A DNA stretch of 64,000 bases from Corynebacterium kalinowskii (GCF_009734385.1 NZ_CP046452.1:992001-1056000); one strand, 5' to 3'; counted from the stretch's first letter, positions 50,248 to 60,287 are shown. A program made the numbers and translations. Notes: generated by a model not told the origin, from the sequence alone.

Positions 50248-51183
50248 CTACTTGACCTGAGTGTTCACCGAAATCGCCCGACTCAAAGTGGTGATTGCCG
50301 TGTTACCGGCATCGCTCGGCATAGACATCACCACGTTCACCTGACGGCCCAAGGCGTAGTAAGCGCCGGAGGTCGTGCCATTGGCCAGCTTCGTGTCCTC
50401 GAACCACGGGATATCATCTACCTGGTTGAGCTGCGCGCCAGCCTCGTAGCTGGCTGGATCCTCTACGCCGCAGCGCACCACGATAGGCTCGTGACCTTGC
50501 TTCACCCACGCCACACCGGCCGGGATATTGACTGAGGCGCGGGCGTAGCCATCGGCCACGGACTCCGGCATCGCCTGCATCAGAGCAGTGCACTGCGCGT
50601 CTTCGGCCTTCGGAGTTGCCAAGTTAATGAGCGGGATCGGATTCGGCTCCGTGGTGCGCTTGGTCAGTTTCTCCAGTGCGTCCCCAAGCCCCTTCACTGG
50701 ATTCTCCTGGCCGTTCATAGACGCGGCATCGGCCGTGACGGCCACAGTGGGAAAGGAATTGATGGAGTACCACGTCTGCATGTCAGAGCCTGGGGTGGCG
50801 TCGATGACTTGGAGCCATTGGGTGCCCTCGGCGTCGATAAGCGTGGACAATTCCGTGTACTGCAGCGGCAGGGACACACCACACCGCAGCGTGACCTTTT
50901 CCACCGAGTTGGACGCCCAGGCGGCGGCGCCATCAGGGGCGGGTTCGGCGAGCTCGGCGCGGCGGTGCCCCAGCAACTTCTCCGGCAGCGCGTCGAGCAG
51001 CGAGGCGCATTCGGTAGAGGTTGCGTCGGGGGAGTCCAGGGCGGCCATTGCCACCGGCTGGTTCGCCGCCTTCGAATAGACTAGTTTTGCTCCGATGAGC
51101 ACACCGAGGACCAAAGCGACAGCTAAGGCCAAGGCGACGAAAATGGGGGTTCGCTTAAATTGGGAATCTCCGAGCTCGCTCAT
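50248..51183 (-). CDS. Membrane-anchored protein with duplicated DUF3515 domain
   Basis: A 311-residue protein with one N-terminal membrane helix (about residues 13-38). The exported part holds two related domains: TECASLLDALPEKLLGH...VTLRCGVSLP...TWYSIN and AQCTALMQAMPESVADGY...IVVRCGVEDP...AYYALG. Each matches the DUF3515 pattern with a conserved pair of cysteines. DUF3515 proteins next to ddl and thiL are common in this group, but a duplicated domain is unusual. It is divergent from thiL. Confidence 0.8.
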   Translation of the reverse strand: MSELGDSQFKRTPIFVALALAVALVLGVLIGAKLVYSKAANQPVAMAALDSPDATSTECASLLDALPEKLLGHRRAELAEPAPDGAAAWASNSVEKVTLRCGVSLPLQYTELSTLIDAEGTQWLQVIDATPGSDMQTWYSINSFPTVAVTADAASMNGQENPVKGLGDALEKLTKRTTEPNPIPLINLATPKAEDAQCTALMQAMPESVADGYARASVNIPAGVAWVKQGHEPIVVRCGVEDPASYEAGAQLNQVDDIPWFEDTKLANGTTSGAYYALGRQVNVVMSMPSDAGNTAITTLSRAISVNTQVK

Positions 51184-51236
51184 AGTGTTTAAGCTTAGCC
51201 CGGTACTGGTATCAGAATTTTCAAAGGACGCCCACT

Positions 51237-52196
51237 ATGACTTCCACTCAGCTGACCATCGGTGAGATCGGCGAGCGCGAGACCATTGCGCGGATTATGG
51301 CAGTCGCGCCGTCGTCCCGCAATGGCGATGACGCCGCGGTGCTTGGCCAACCGGCACCGAATTCCCGCACCGTCGTCACCACTGACCTGCTGGTGGAGGG
51401 GCGGCACTTCCGCCAGGACTGGTCCACCCCAGAGGAGATCGGCCAGCGCGCCATTTTGCAAAATTTCGCTGACATCGAGGCCATGGGCGCCCGCCCCGTT
51501 GCCGCGGTACTGGGGCTTTCCGCACCGGAATCCACGCCGGTGGACACGATCGAAGGCATTGCCCGAGGTGTGGAAACTCAAGTGGCGTTTTACAACGCGG
51601 AACTCGTCGGCGGCGATGTTACCGGCGGCGAGCTGCTCACCCTCTCTGTGACGGCCATCGGATCCCTCGGGGGCTCTGCGGCGCCGCTCACTCTGGATCG
51701 AGCTCGCCCCGGCCAACAGGTAGTAGCCTCTGGGTGCATCGGCTACTCCGCTGCCGGCCTGGCACTGCTGAGTCGATTCGGCCGGGACGGGGTACCCAAA
51801 GAATTGACGCCGCTCGTGGATGGGTTCGTAAACCCATCGCTGATGCCGGGTCGCGGCGTTATTGCTCGTGCCACCGGCGCCACCTGCATGACCGACAACT
51901 CGGACGGCCTCGTCGTGGACCTTGGCACCATCGCCGCCCGCTCGAACGTGACCATCGACGTCGAATCAGCAGCTATCGCGCCGGACGAACTCCAGCTGCG
52001 TGCCGCCGACCTGCTCGATGTGGACCCGTGGACCTGGATCCTGGGCGGCGGCGAAGACCACACCCTCCTGGCCACCACCGCGCACGCCGTCCCCAGTGGG
52101 TTCCGCCGCATCGGGCGGGTGATCAAGGCCAGCGCCCACGGCGTGCTTCTCGACGGCGCACAGCCGTCAACCACCTCCGGCTGGGTAAGCTTTTAA
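51237..52196 (+). CDS. thiL: Thiamine-phosphate kinase
   Basis: A 319-residue PurM-like kinase that makes thiamine diphosphate. GDDAAVLG, TTDLLVEGRHF and NFADIEAMGARPVAAVLGL are the metal- and ATP-binding motifs; TDNSDGLVVDLG and LGGGEDHTLL follow. AAAGGA precedes the ATG. ung starts 3 bp after the stop. Confidence 0.95.
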   Translation: MTSTQLTIGEIGERETIARIMAVAPSSRNGDDAAVLGQPAPNSRTVVTTDLLVEGRHFRQDWSTPEEIGQRAILQNFADIEAMGARPVAAVLGLSAPESTPVDTIEGIARGVETQVAFYNAELVGGDVTGGELLTLSVTAIGSLGGSAAPLTLDRARPGQQVVASGCIGYSAAGLALLSRFGRDGVPKELTPLVDGFVNPSLMPGRGVIARATGATCMTDNSDGLVVDLGTIAARSNVTIDVESAAIAPDELQLRAADLLDVDPWTWILGGGEDHTLLATTAHAVPSGFRRIGRVIKASAHGVLLDGAQPSTTSGWVSF

Positions 52197-52199
52197 GCC

Positions 52200-52829
52200 A
52201 TGCATCCATCCTGGGAACCAGTCTTCGCTGACATCAAAGACGAGTGCATTGCCATGCGTACGAAGGTGGGGGACAACTTCCTGCCGCCGGAGGCGTTCGT
52301 GTTTCGTGCCTTCCAGACCCCCTTTGATGAAGTCAAAGTACTGATCATGGGGCAAGACCCATATCCCACCCCAGGGCATGCCATGGGACTGTCCTTCTCG
52401 GTGGCACCCGATGTTCGCCCGCTCCCGCGCAGCCTCAATAACATTTTCGCCGAATATGCCACGGATCTGGGCCTGCCCATCCCACAGTCCGGAGACCTCA
52501 GCCCGTGGGCAGACCAGGGCGTCATGCTGCTCAACAGGGTGCTTACCGTCGCGCCGGGCCAGGCAGGGTCACACCGCGGCCTGGGATGGGAAGCGATCAC
52601 CCAGCACGTGATCGAGGCGCTGGTGGCCCGAAACAAGCCCTTGGTCGCCGTGCTCTGGGGACGCGACGCGCAAAGCATCCAGCCATTCCTGGGAGCTACC
52701 CCCGTCATTGCATCCGCTCACCCTTCGCCGCTGTCAGCGCGCCGGGGATTCTTCGGCTCGCGCCCATTTTCGCGGGTGAATGAACATTTGATTGCAGCCG
52801 GGGCTGAGCCGGTGACATGGGAGTTGTAG
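52200..52829 (+). CDS. ung: Uracil-DNA glycosylase
   Basis: A 209-residue family 1 enzyme that removes uracil from DNA. The water-activating loop GQDPYP lies at 51-56 (catalytic D53) and the minor-groove loop HPSPLSA near 180. There is no separate ribosome site, so translation is probably coupled to thiL. Confidence 0.95.
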   Translation: MHPSWEPVFADIKDECIAMRTKVGDNFLPPEAFVFRAFQTPFDEVKVLIMGQDPYPTPGHAMGLSFSVAPDVRPLPRSLNNIFAEYATDLGLPIPQSGDLSPWADQGVMLLNRVLTVAPGQAGSHRGLGWEAITQHVIEALVARNKPLVAVLWGRDAQSIQPFLGATPVIASAHPSPLSARRGFFGSRPFSRVNEHLIAAGAEPVTWEL

Positions 52830-52840
52830 ACTATGCAACT

Positions 52841-54406
52841 ATGTCTGAGTCAATGACTACTGGGACGCTGGGTGGGCAAGGCCTGATCAATTGGGCAAGC
52901 CGCGCGGTGTCCTTGTTGTCCCAGCATTGCGAAGAGATTAACGCCCTCAACGTGTTCCCGGTCCCCGATGCCGATACTGGCTCGAATATGACCCACACGA
53001 TGGAGTCTGCTCTCGATGAAGCTCGCAAACTCAGTCCAGAGGATCAAGCTGACGCAGCACGGGTAACCGCGGCCTTGTCCGCTGGCGCCGTCCGCGGTGC
53101 TAGAGGAAACTCCGGGGTGGTGCTCAGCCAGGTCCTGCGTGGCATAGCTACGGCAGCGGCGAGTGGGGAGCTCGATGGGCTCGCCATCCGGGAATCCCTC
53201 AATCTCGCTCTCGACATGGTGCTGCGCGCCATCGTCGATCCTGTTGACGGCACCGTAGTCACCGTCCTGCGCGCTACCGTTGCTGCTGTCAATGCCGCTG
53301 AGGACACCTCACTGGTCGCCCAGGTAGCGACGGCGGTGGATGCCGCGCGGGTGGCCCTGCAGAAGACCCCGTCCCAACTCGAGGTATTGCGGGAAGCAGG
53401 TGTTGTCGACGCCGGTGGACAGGGCTTCGTCTTGCTGCTGGAAGCGCTGGCTGATGAAGTCAACGGCACGGAGTGGTCCGCAGCAGCACTGGGTACCAGC
53501 CACGCTGGCCACGGTGTTCCAGCCGAGCTTGAAGTGATGTTCTACATCTCCGAGGCTGACATTGATCAACTCACTGAGCAGCTGAGCCCGCTCGGAAATT
53601 CACTGCTCATCGCGCGGGACTCAGAGACCAGCGGCCAGGTCCACATCCACAGCCGAGTCGCCGGCCAGGTGATCGAGGAAGCAATCGCGCACGGCAAACT
53701 GGAGGATCTGCGCATCGAGGTCCTGCCTTCCGCAGAGCAACCGCCGACATTGCATCGCCTCATCCTGGCCATTGCCCCGGCAGGCCCCATCGCCAAGCTC
53801 TACCAAGAGGCCGGTGCCACCGTCATCTCACGCACTGGCGGGGACATAGTTTCCCAGATCGTCGATACGGTCCGGCGTGCTGCTGTGGACGAGGTGATCT
53901 TGCTGCCCAACGGCATGCTTGAGTACGGCGAATTGGTCAACGCCGAGCTGGCCAGCCACGCCATCGACTCAGCGATGAACATCCTGCCGACGGCGCGTCT
54001 GGTGTCCGGCATCGCTGCTCTTGCCGTCCACGATCCGGGCCAGCCACTGGCTGCTGATACTTATGCCATGGCCGAGGCAGCCGGATCCATGCGCACGGCC
54101 GTCCTTACCCGCGCCGATAAGTCCATGTTGACCCAGGCTGGTGCGTGCTCCAAGGGAGATATCCTCGTCACCTCTGGCGCGGAGCTCGTGTTAGTCTCCG
54201 AAAGTATTCAGGATGCCACCGAGCAGATTGTGCTGCGGCTCTTGCAAGGTGGCGGGGAGCTGGTGACGCTGTTGCTCACTGACGCTGCCGGCGCGGCGCT
54301 GGACGTCGATAAGCTCCGTGGCTCGCTGGGGTCGCGCTCTGGGGTGGACATCATGGTCTACCCGGCGGAGGGCATCGACAACCTGGTCGAAATCGGCGTG
54401 GAGTAG
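52841..54406 (+). CDS. DAK2-domain protein (FakA/YloV-like kinase)
   Basis: A 521-residue protein. The N-terminal DhaL/DAK2 domain has NVFPVPDADTGSNMTHTM with the metal-binding aspartates and ARGNSGVVLSQ; the middle and C-terminal parts match the FakA accessory domains (GGDIVSQIVDTVRRA, LLPNGMLEYG). FakA-type proteins phosphorylate fatty acids together with a DegV-type FakB, which is not in this window. TAGACT ends 8 nt before the ATG at 52841 (leaderless). recG follows after 2 bp. Confidence 0.85.
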   Translation: MSESMTTGTLGGQGLINWASRAVSLLSQHCEEINALNVFPVPDADTGSNMTHTMESALDEARKLSPEDQADAARVTAALSAGAVRGARGNSGVVLSQVLRGIATAAASGELDGLAIRESLNLALDMVLRAIVDPVDGTVVTVLRATVAAVNAAEDTSLVAQVATAVDAARVALQKTPSQLEVLREAGVVDAGGQGFVLLLEALADEVNGTEWSAAALGTSHAGHGVPAELEVMFYISEADIDQLTEQLSPLGNSLLIARDSETSGQVHIHSRVAGQVIEEAIAHGKLEDLRIEVLPSAEQPPTLHRLILAIAPAGPIAKLYQEAGATVISRTGGDIVSQIVDTVRRAAVDEVILLPNGMLEYGELVNAELASHAIDSAMNILPTARLVSGIAALAVHDPGQPLAADTYAMAEAAGSMRTAVLTRADKSMLTQAGACSKGDILVTSGAELVLVSESIQDATEQIVLRLLQGGGELVTLLLTDAAGAALDVDKLRGSLGSRSGVDIMVYPAEGIDNLVEIGVE

Positions 54407-54408
54407 CA

Positions 54409-56523
54409 GTGCTGGGCTGGGAAGACGCGCGCCTGCTGAAGGACGTCCTGCCCGCCAAGGAGGCGGCCAAGATCACCAAGGCTTTCGGCTATGCCACTGT
54501 CTCCGAGCTGCTGATGCACTTCCCGCGCGCCTATTCGCACCATGGCAGCGCGGTGTCGATTGAAAACGCGGCCGAGGGCGACCAGGTGACCCTGATCGGC
54601 ACGGTGATGAGCGGTGGCACCATTCGGACGAAGACGGGCAAGAAGCTCACCAAGGTGCGGATTTACTATGGCATGGGCGAAGTTGAAGCCACGTTCTTTA
54701 ATTCGTGGCTAGCGGAAAAACAGCTGGTGACCGGCACCAACGTGATGGTTTCCGGCAAGGTTAAATACTTCCGGGGCGTAGCGGAACTGTCCCAGCCCGC
54801 CTTCATCGTGTTGCCACAGCCGGGGGAGAAGCCGAAGCGGGGCGTGGGTAAGCTCCGTGACCTGTCTGCCTTTGCTTCCGTAGAAGAGTTGGAAGAGCTC
54901 CTGTCCGAACTCGACTACATCCCTATCTACCCAGCTCGCAAGGGCTACACGGCGTGGGGAATGATGGGCGCCATCAAGTTCCTCTTGGATAACACCCCTG
55001 AAATTGCCGAGCCCTTGGACACCATTCCTGCGGGGCTCCCATCCTTTGACGCCGCGCTGCGCGCCATCCACTTTCCCGAAGAACCCGGCCCCGAGCAGGC
55101 TATCGAACGCATCAAATACAACGAAGCCCTCGGACTTGCCCTGGTCATGGCACTCCGGCACGCGGATACCGCCGCGCAGCAGGCCCCCGCGTGCCCGGCC
55201 GCCGACGATGGTGTGCGCGTGGACTTCCTCGGCCAGCTGCCGTTCCCGCTGACTGCCGGACAACAAGAAGTGGTGGGGGATATCTCGGCTGACCTGGCCG
55301 AATCGCACCCCATGCAACGCCTGCTCCAGGGCGAAGTCGGCTCCGGCAAGACTGTCGTCGCGTTGATTGCCATGCTCCAGGCCATCGATGCCGGCCGCCA
55401 GTGCGCCATGCTCGCACCCACCGAGGTCCTCGCAGTCCAGCATGCCCGGGGCCTTACTGAAATGCTGTCCGCAGCAGGCTTGCCGACGTCCGTTGTCGTC
55501 CTCACCGGTTCCATGAGTACTGCACGCAAGCGTCAAGCTCTCCTGGATATCATTTCCGGGCAGGCCGACATCGTGATCGGCACCCACGCCCTCATTCAGG
55601 ACTCGGTGGAATTCTTTGACCTGGGCCTGGTTGTGGTCGACGAACAGCACCGATTCGGCGTCGAACAACGAGACCAGCTGCGCGGCAAGGGGCGCGAAGG
55701 CATCACCCCGCACCTACTGGTCATGACGGCCACCCCGATCCCGCGCACCATCGCCCTGACTTCCTTTGCTGACCTCGCTGTTTCTACCCTGCGTGAGTTG
55801 CCCCGCGGCCGCCAAGAAATCCAGACCTCCGTGGTGCCCGAGTTCAAACCCGACTGGGTGGCGCGCGCGTGGGAACGGATCCGCGAGGAGGTCGCCGCTG
55901 GTAGGCAGGCATTTGTCGTGTGCCCGCGGATTGAGGGCGAAGGGGGAGTGGAGGAAACCTTTGCGCTGCTGAGCCAGCAGGTGTTTCCGGAACTGGGCGT
56001 CGCAAAGCTGCATGGGCGGATGAGCGGTGAGGAAAAGGACACGGTCATGGCTGACTTCGCGGCCGGTGGCAGCGACATTTTGGTGGCCACCACCGTGATC
56101 GAAGTGGGCATCAACGTGCCCAACGCCACGGTGATGTACATTCGCGAGGCGCAGAATTTCGGCGTATCCCAGCTCCACCAGCTGCGCGGGCGAGTGGGCC
56201 GAGGTGAGCATAAGTCGCTGTGTTTGCTGCACACCACGATGGAGCCGTCGACGCCGTCGTATGAGCGCCTGGTGGCTGTGGCCGCCACCACCGACGGCTT
56301 CGAACTCGCCGAGCTAGACCTGCGTACGAGACAGGAAGGTGACGTGCTGGGCACCGCGCAGTCTGGCACCCGCAAGCAAGTGAAGCTGCTGAGCCTGATC
56401 TACGACACTGAGCTGATTCAGCAGGCCACGGTCGACGCCGAGGCGCTGGTCGCCAGGAACCGCCCGCTGGCCGAGCGACTCGTTAAGGGAATCGAAGGCC
56501 AAGACTATTTGGAGAAGAGCTAA
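54409..56523 (+). CDS. recG: ATP-dependent DNA helicase RecG
   Basis: A 704-residue superfamily 2 helicase that remodels stalled replication forks. The wedge/OB domain (about 60-160) is followed by helicase motifs: Walker A GEVGSGKT, APTEVLAVQHA, VVVDEQHRFG (DEQH box), MTATPIPRT, and the C-terminal lobe with TTVIEVGINVPNA and QLRGRVGR. Start is GTG 54409. Confidence 0.95.
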   Translation: MLGWEDARLLKDVLPAKEAAKITKAFGYATVSELLMHFPRAYSHHGSAVSIENAAEGDQVTLIGTVMSGGTIRTKTGKKLTKVRIYYGMGEVEATFFNSWLAEKQLVTGTNVMVSGKVKYFRGVAELSQPAFIVLPQPGEKPKRGVGKLRDLSAFASVEELEELLSELDYIPIYPARKGYTAWGMMGAIKFLLDNTPEIAEPLDTIPAGLPSFDAALRAIHFPEEPGPEQAIERIKYNEALGLALVMALRHADTAAQQAPACPAADDGVRVDFLGQLPFPLTAGQQEVVGDISADLAESHPMQRLLQGEVGSGKTVVALIAMLQAIDAGRQCAMLAPTEVLAVQHARGLTEMLSAAGLPTSVVVLTGSMSTARKRQALLDIISGQADIVIGTHALIQDSVEFFDLGLVVVDEQHRFGVEQRDQLRGKGREGITPHLLVMTATPIPRTIALTSFADLAVSTLRELPRGRQEIQTSVVPEFKPDWVARAWERIREEVAAGRQAFVVCPRIEGEGGVEETFALLSQQVFPELGVAKLHGRMSGEEKDTVMADFAAGGSDILVATTVIEVGINVPNATVMYIREAQNFGVSQLHQLRGRVGRGEHKSLCLLHTTMEPSTPSYERLVAVAATTDGFELAELDLRTRQEGDVLGTAQSGTRKQVKLLSLIYDTELIQQATVDAEALVARNRPLAERLVKGIEGQDYLEKS

Positions 56524-56533
56524 GCTAAGACCC

Positions 56534-56746
56534 ATGAAAATCTGCGCTCCCTTCGCCGGAATCGTGCGCTACGTCGTAGCCACCGGCGACACCGTGACCA
56601 CCGGCGACGTCCTCGCCATGGTGGAAACCGTCAAATTGGAAGCACCCGTAGTCGCTCCCGGCCCTGGTGTGGTCGGCAGCCTTGCTTTCGAGGACTTCGC
56701 TGACGTTACCGGCGGCGATGCGCTTCTGGAATTGGGGGAGCAGTGA
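56534..56746 (+). CDS. Small biotinyl/lipoyl-like protein
   Basis: A 70-residue stand-alone carrier-like fold. The hairpin MVETVKLEAPV takes the place of the biotin motif (E)AMKM; the lysine is kept but the flanking methionines are replaced by Val and Leu. The surrounding GDTVTTGDVLAMVE and GPGVVGSLAFEDFADVTGGDALLELG fit a biotinyl domain. It could be biotinylated, lipoylated or have lost modification. It overlaps rsmD by 4 bp. Confidence 0.8.
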   Translation: MKICAPFAGIVRYVVATGDTVTTGDVLAMVETVKLEAPVVAPGPGVVGSLAFEDFADVTGGDALLELGEQ

Positions 56747-57321
56747 ATCGCATCATCTCCGGCGAGGCTCGTGGCCGCAAAATCAAAGTGCCACCAGAAG
56801 GCACACGCCCGACCTCCGACCGAGCCCGAGAGGGACTGTTTTCCTCCCTGCAGGTTCGCTTTGGTTTCGAAGGCTTCCACGTCCTTGACCTGTTCGCAGG
56901 TTCCGGCGCGCTTGGCCTAGAGGCCGCTTCTCGAGGCGCCGAAGCCGTCGTCCTCGTTGATTCTTCCCCCGCTGCCTGCGAGATCATGCGCTACAACGCG
57001 GACGTGGTCAAGCACCCGCGCGTCCAGGTGGTCGAAGCCAAAGCCTCCACATACCTCGCGAGCGCGCCACGTGACTACTTCGACATGGCCCTCATCGACC
57101 CGCCGTATGAGCTCGCCGACGAGTCCGTGGTCGAGATGCTGCACGCCCTCACGCCCGCGCTTGCAGACGGCGCTGTCGTGGTCGTCGAAAGGCATGTAGA
57201 ATCGCCTGAAACCGCGTGGCCAGAATGGTTCGTCCCGACCACGCAGAAACTTAAGAAGCGCACCTACGGCATCGCCCGGATGGACATGGCCGTCTTCCAC
57301 AAGGAGCTTGTATGCGAGTAG
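56743..57321 (+). CDS. rsmD: 16S rRNA (guanine966-N2)-methyltransferase
   Basis: A 192-residue RsmD-type enzyme. ISGEARGRKIKVPPEGTRPTSDRAREGLFSSL at the N-terminus, SAM motif LDLFAGSGALGLEAASRGA and catalytic DPPY (LIDPPYEL) are all present. It modifies the small ribosomal subunit. GTG start overlapping the biotinyl-like gene; its end overlaps coaD by 10 bp. Confidence 0.94.
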   Translation: MNRIISGEARGRKIKVPPEGTRPTSDRAREGLFSSLQVRFGFEGFHVLDLFAGSGALGLEAASRGAEAVVLVDSSPAACEIMRYNADVVKHPRVQVVEAKASTYLASAPRDYFDMALIDPPYELADESVVEMLHALTPALADGAVVVVERHVESPETAWPEWFVPTTQKLKKRTYGIARMDMAVFHKELVCE

Positions 57322-57785
57322 CTTGCCCCGGATCCTTCGACCCGATCACCTTAGGGCACCTCAATATCATTGAGCGCAGCGCAGCCCTGTATGAGGAAGT
57401 CGTTGTGCTCGTGACGTACAACCCCAGTAAATCCGGCATGTTCAATGCTGATGAGCGTGTCGAACTGATCAGTTCGGTGGTCTCGCATCTGTCCAACGTG
57501 ACTGTGGATACCTGGTCCGGGCTCCTCGTCGACTACACCACCGCCCATGACATCCCCGTGCTGGTCAAGGGACTGCGTTCTTCGCTCGACTACGAATACG
57601 AGCTGCCGATGGCGCAGATGAACAAGCGCCTTTCCGGGGTCGAGACTAACTTCCTAATGACCGACCCCGAACTCGGCTACATTTCCTCCACGCTGTGCAA
57701 AGAAGTGGCCAAGTTTGGTGGATCCCTGGACGGTTTGCTGCCGCCCGTGGTCGTTGATGCCCTGCTAGCGAGGCTTCGTCAATAG
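57312..57785 (+). CDS. coaD: Phosphopantetheine adenylyltransferase
   Basis: A 157-residue nucleotidyltransferase of coenzyme A synthesis. PGSFDPITLGHLNII holds the (T/H)xGH motif and YISSTLCKEVAKFGG the ISSS/T-type motif. rsmD-coaD is a common pairing. Confidence 0.95.
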   Translation: MRVACPGSFDPITLGHLNIIERSAALYEEVVVLVTYNPSKSGMFNADERVELISSVVSHLSNVTVDTWSGLLVDYTTAHDIPVLVKGLRSSLDYEYELPMAQMNKRLSGVETNFLMTDPELGYISSTLCKEVAKFGGSLDGLLPPVVVDALLARLRQ

Positions 57786-57804
57786 CGGAGTAATGTAACT
57801 TCGC

Positions 57805-58545
57805 GTGGCCCTACTCATACTCATCCTCTTCATCGTTGCACTCGGCTCCGGACTCCAACGCGTAGCCGGAATGGGACTAGGGCTCATCGCTGCTCCGGTG
57901 CTTGCCATCGCCATGGGTCCCGTGCAGGGTGTCATGGTGGTGAACATTCTGGCAATGGTCAACGCCGCTATGACGGGTTACACCGTCCGCGAACATATCG
58001 ACTGGAGACGATGCTTCTACATCGGCTCCGTCATGGTTTTTGGTGCGATTGCAGGGGCCCTGTTGATCAAGCAAGTTTCCAATGGCCTGCTGTTGATTCT
58101 CTTCGGCACATTGATCTTGATTGCCCTGTTTATGGTGTCTGCTCTGAAGGGGCGGATGCCCGAACCTCGCGGCCGGATCCCCATGTTGGTGACCGGTGTT
58201 GTCGGTGGCTTTACCAATACTCTGGCTGCTGTGGCCGGCCCGGTGATTACTGTGTACGCGCAAGCGGCGCGCTGGGATCATCGCTCTTTTGCAGCCACCC
58301 TGCAGCCGCTCTTCGTAATCTCCGGCGGCATGTCCTTCCTGATCAAGTCACTGCTGGGGGCAGGCAACCTCGGCGCTACATCGCCCTGGGTGTGGCCGGT
58401 GGGTTTGCTGGGTATGTTCATCGGAATCTACTTGGGCACCCAGCTGTCGAAGATCATCTCTCGCGATCGTGCGCACAAGCTTGCACTGCTCCTAGCCGGA
58501 GCGGGTGGCTTGTCCGCGCTGGTGCGTGGCGCGCTGGCGCTGTAG
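57805..58545 (+). CDS. TauE/SafE-family anion permease
   Basis: A 246-residue membrane protein with about seven to eight helices and the TauE/SafE pattern (GLGLIAAPVLAIAMGPVQGV, GGFTNTLAAVAGPVITVYA). The family moves sulphite, sulphonates or similar anions. GTG 57805 follows a TAATGT -10 box (57791-57796) by 8 nt, suggesting a leaderless message. Confidence 0.85.
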   Translation: MALLILILFIVALGSGLQRVAGMGLGLIAAPVLAIAMGPVQGVMVVNILAMVNAAMTGYTVREHIDWRRCFYIGSVMVFGAIAGALLIKQVSNGLLLILFGTLILIALFMVSALKGRMPEPRGRIPMLVTGVVGGFTNTLAAVAGPVITVYAQAARWDHRSFAATLQPLFVISGGMSFLIKSLLGAGNLGATSPWVWPVGLLGMFIGIYLGTQLSKIISRDRAHKLALLLAGAGGLSALVRGALAL

Positions 58546-58555
58546 TTTATCCACG

Positions 58556-58591
58556 AAAAGGGGTCCCGCGCGCAGCGCGAGACCCCTTTTT
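58556..58591. terminator. Bidirectional terminator
   Basis: AAAAGGGGTCcCGCGC and GCGCGaGACCCCTTTT form a long stem with a short loop between the convergent permease and ABC-transporter genes; A and T runs on both sides allow termination in both directions. Confidence 0.92.
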
Positions 58592-58604
58592 AGAATGCGG
58601 AAGC

Positions 58605-59378
58605 TTAGTGTCCGCCCATCACACTTCCGAGGAAGGCGCGAGTGCGCTCGTGCTGCGGGTTGTCCAGCACCTCGGCTGGGGTACCGGATTCCACAACTAC
58701 GCCACCGTCCATGAAGACGACCTGGTCGGCAACTTCCCGGGCAAAGCCCATTTCGTGGGTGACAACGAGCATGGTCATGCCATCTTCGGCGAGTCCGCGC
58801 ATCACGCGGAGCACTTCGCCGACGAGTTCTGGGTCAAGGGCGGAGGTGGGCTCGTCGAAAAGCATGAGCTTTGGCTTCATAGCCACAGCGCGGGCGATGG
58901 CGACGCGCTGCTGCTGACCGCCGGATAGCTGGACTGGGTAGGCATCGGCCTTGTGCTCGAGGCCGACCTGCTTCAGAAGTTCCATGCCAAGCGCGCGAGC
59001 ATCAGCCTCAGGCATGCCTTTGACCAGCATTGGTGCCTCGATGATGTTCTCGATCACGGTGCGGTGCGGGAACAGGTTGAACTGCTGGAACACCATGCCG
59101 ATGTCCTGGCGCTGCTTGGCGGCATCCTTTTCGGAGATCTCGTAGAGAACGCCGTCCTTTTCGCGGTAGCCGATGAGTTCGCCATCGACGTAGAGTCGGC
59201 CGCCGGAGACTTTCTCCAGGTGGTTGACGCAACGCAGGAATGTGGACTTGCCGGAGCCGGACGGGCCGATCAGGCAGGTGACGGTGCCGCGAGGCACCTG
59301 GAGGTCAATGCCCTTGAGGACGCCGAGCTGGCCGAAATCCTTGTAGACGTGCTGGGCGTCGATCATCAGATCAGTCAT
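58605..59378 (-). CDS. Polar amino acid ABC transporter, ATP-binding protein
   Basis: A 257-residue ABC ATPase. Walker [10 protein letters not shown] at residues 38-46, signature [14 protein letters not shown], Walker [13 protein letters not shown]. Sequence and gene set point to the GlnQ/GluA group (polar amino acids). It is the last gene of the transporter operon, 3 bp after the permease. Confidence 0.94.
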   Translation of the reverse strand: MTDLMIDAQHVYKDFGQLGVLKGIDLQVPRGTVTCLIGPSGSGKSTFLRCVNHLEKVSGGRLYVDGELIGYREKDGVLYEISEKDAAKQRQDIGMVFQQFNLFPHRTVIENIIEAPMLVKGMPEADARALGMELLKQVGLEHKADAYPVQLSGGQQQRVAIARAVAMKPKLMLFDEPTSALDPELVGEVLRVMRGLAEDGMTMLVVTHEMGFAREVADQVVFMDGGVVVESGTPAEVLDNPQHERTRAFLGSVMGGH

Positions 59379-59381
59379 GGG

Positions 59382-60287
59382 TTAGCGCTCCTCGGTGATT
59401 TCGACGTTGCCAGGAAGACGGCCTTCGGCGTCGGCAAGCGCGGCAAGTTGGCGGGCGGTGAGCTGGCGGGTGGCGCCGCGCTCATAGTACTTCTCCACGT
59501 AAGACTGGATAACCATCAGGATCGAGGTGATGGCCAGGTACCAGGTGGCGGCGACGAGGAGCATCGGCACTGGCTCAAACAAGGCGTTGGAGATGTCCAT
59601 CGCGCGGCCGTAGAGTTCGCCAGCATAAGGGATCGCAATGACCAGCGAGGTGGTCTTGAGCAAGGAAATGAACTCATTGCCAGTTGGTGGGACGATGATG
59701 CGCATGGCCTGGGGGAGGACCGTGCGGCGCATGGTCTGCCACCAGCTCATACCCAGTGCCTTAGATGCCTCAATCTGGCCCTCAGGTACTGCCTGGATGC
59801 CGGCGCGGACAATCTCTGCCATGTAGGCGGCCTCATTCAGACCGAGGCCCAGGACGGCGAGGAGGAAGGCGTTCTTGAATGCATTTTCTAGGCTGATTTC
59901 CGTGAAACCGAGGTTGACGCTGGAGTAGATGGCGCCGATCAGACCCCAGAACACGAGCTGAACGTAGACCGGGGTGCCGCGGAAAATCCACAGGTACAGC
60001 CAGGACACTCCCCGCATGACGGGGTTGGGGGACATGCGCAGCACCGCGAGGAGAGCGCCGAGGAAGAGGCCGAGCAGCATCGCTAGGACAGTGATGGCCA
60101 AGGTGTGCAGCGCAGCCGTGGCGATGCGGGTATCAAAAAGATACTTGAAGTACGTGTCCCAACCGTAGGCTTCGTTGCCTGCGGCGCTGATGAGGAACCA
60201 TGCCGCTAGGGCTGCCATGATGGCGGCAGCGACCCAACGGCCGGGGTGGCGAAGTGGCTTCGCCTGGATGCGATCTGGGGTAGTCAT
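59382..60287 (-). CDS. Polar amino acid ABC transporter, permease
   Basis: A 301-residue membrane protein with five or six helices and the EAA-type loop EGQIEASKALGMSWWQTMRRTVLPQAMRIIVPP that contacts the ATPase. A long N-terminal segment includes one extra helix. Starts 10 bp after the binding-protein gene. Confidence 0.93.
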   Translation of the reverse strand: MTTPDRIQAKPLRHPGRWVAAAIMAALAAWFLISAAGNEAYGWDTYFKYLFDTRIATAALHTLAITVLAMLLGLFLGALLAVLRMSPNPVMRGVSWLYLWIFRGTPVYVQLVFWGLIGAIYSSVNLGFTEISLENAFKNAFLLAVLGLGLNEAAYMAEIVRAGIQAVPEGQIEASKALGMSWWQTMRRTVLPQAMRIIVPPTGNEFISLLKTTSLVIAIPYAGELYGRAMDISNALFEPVPMLLVAATWYLAITSILMVIQSYVEKYYERGATRQLTARQLAALADAEGRLPGNVEITEER

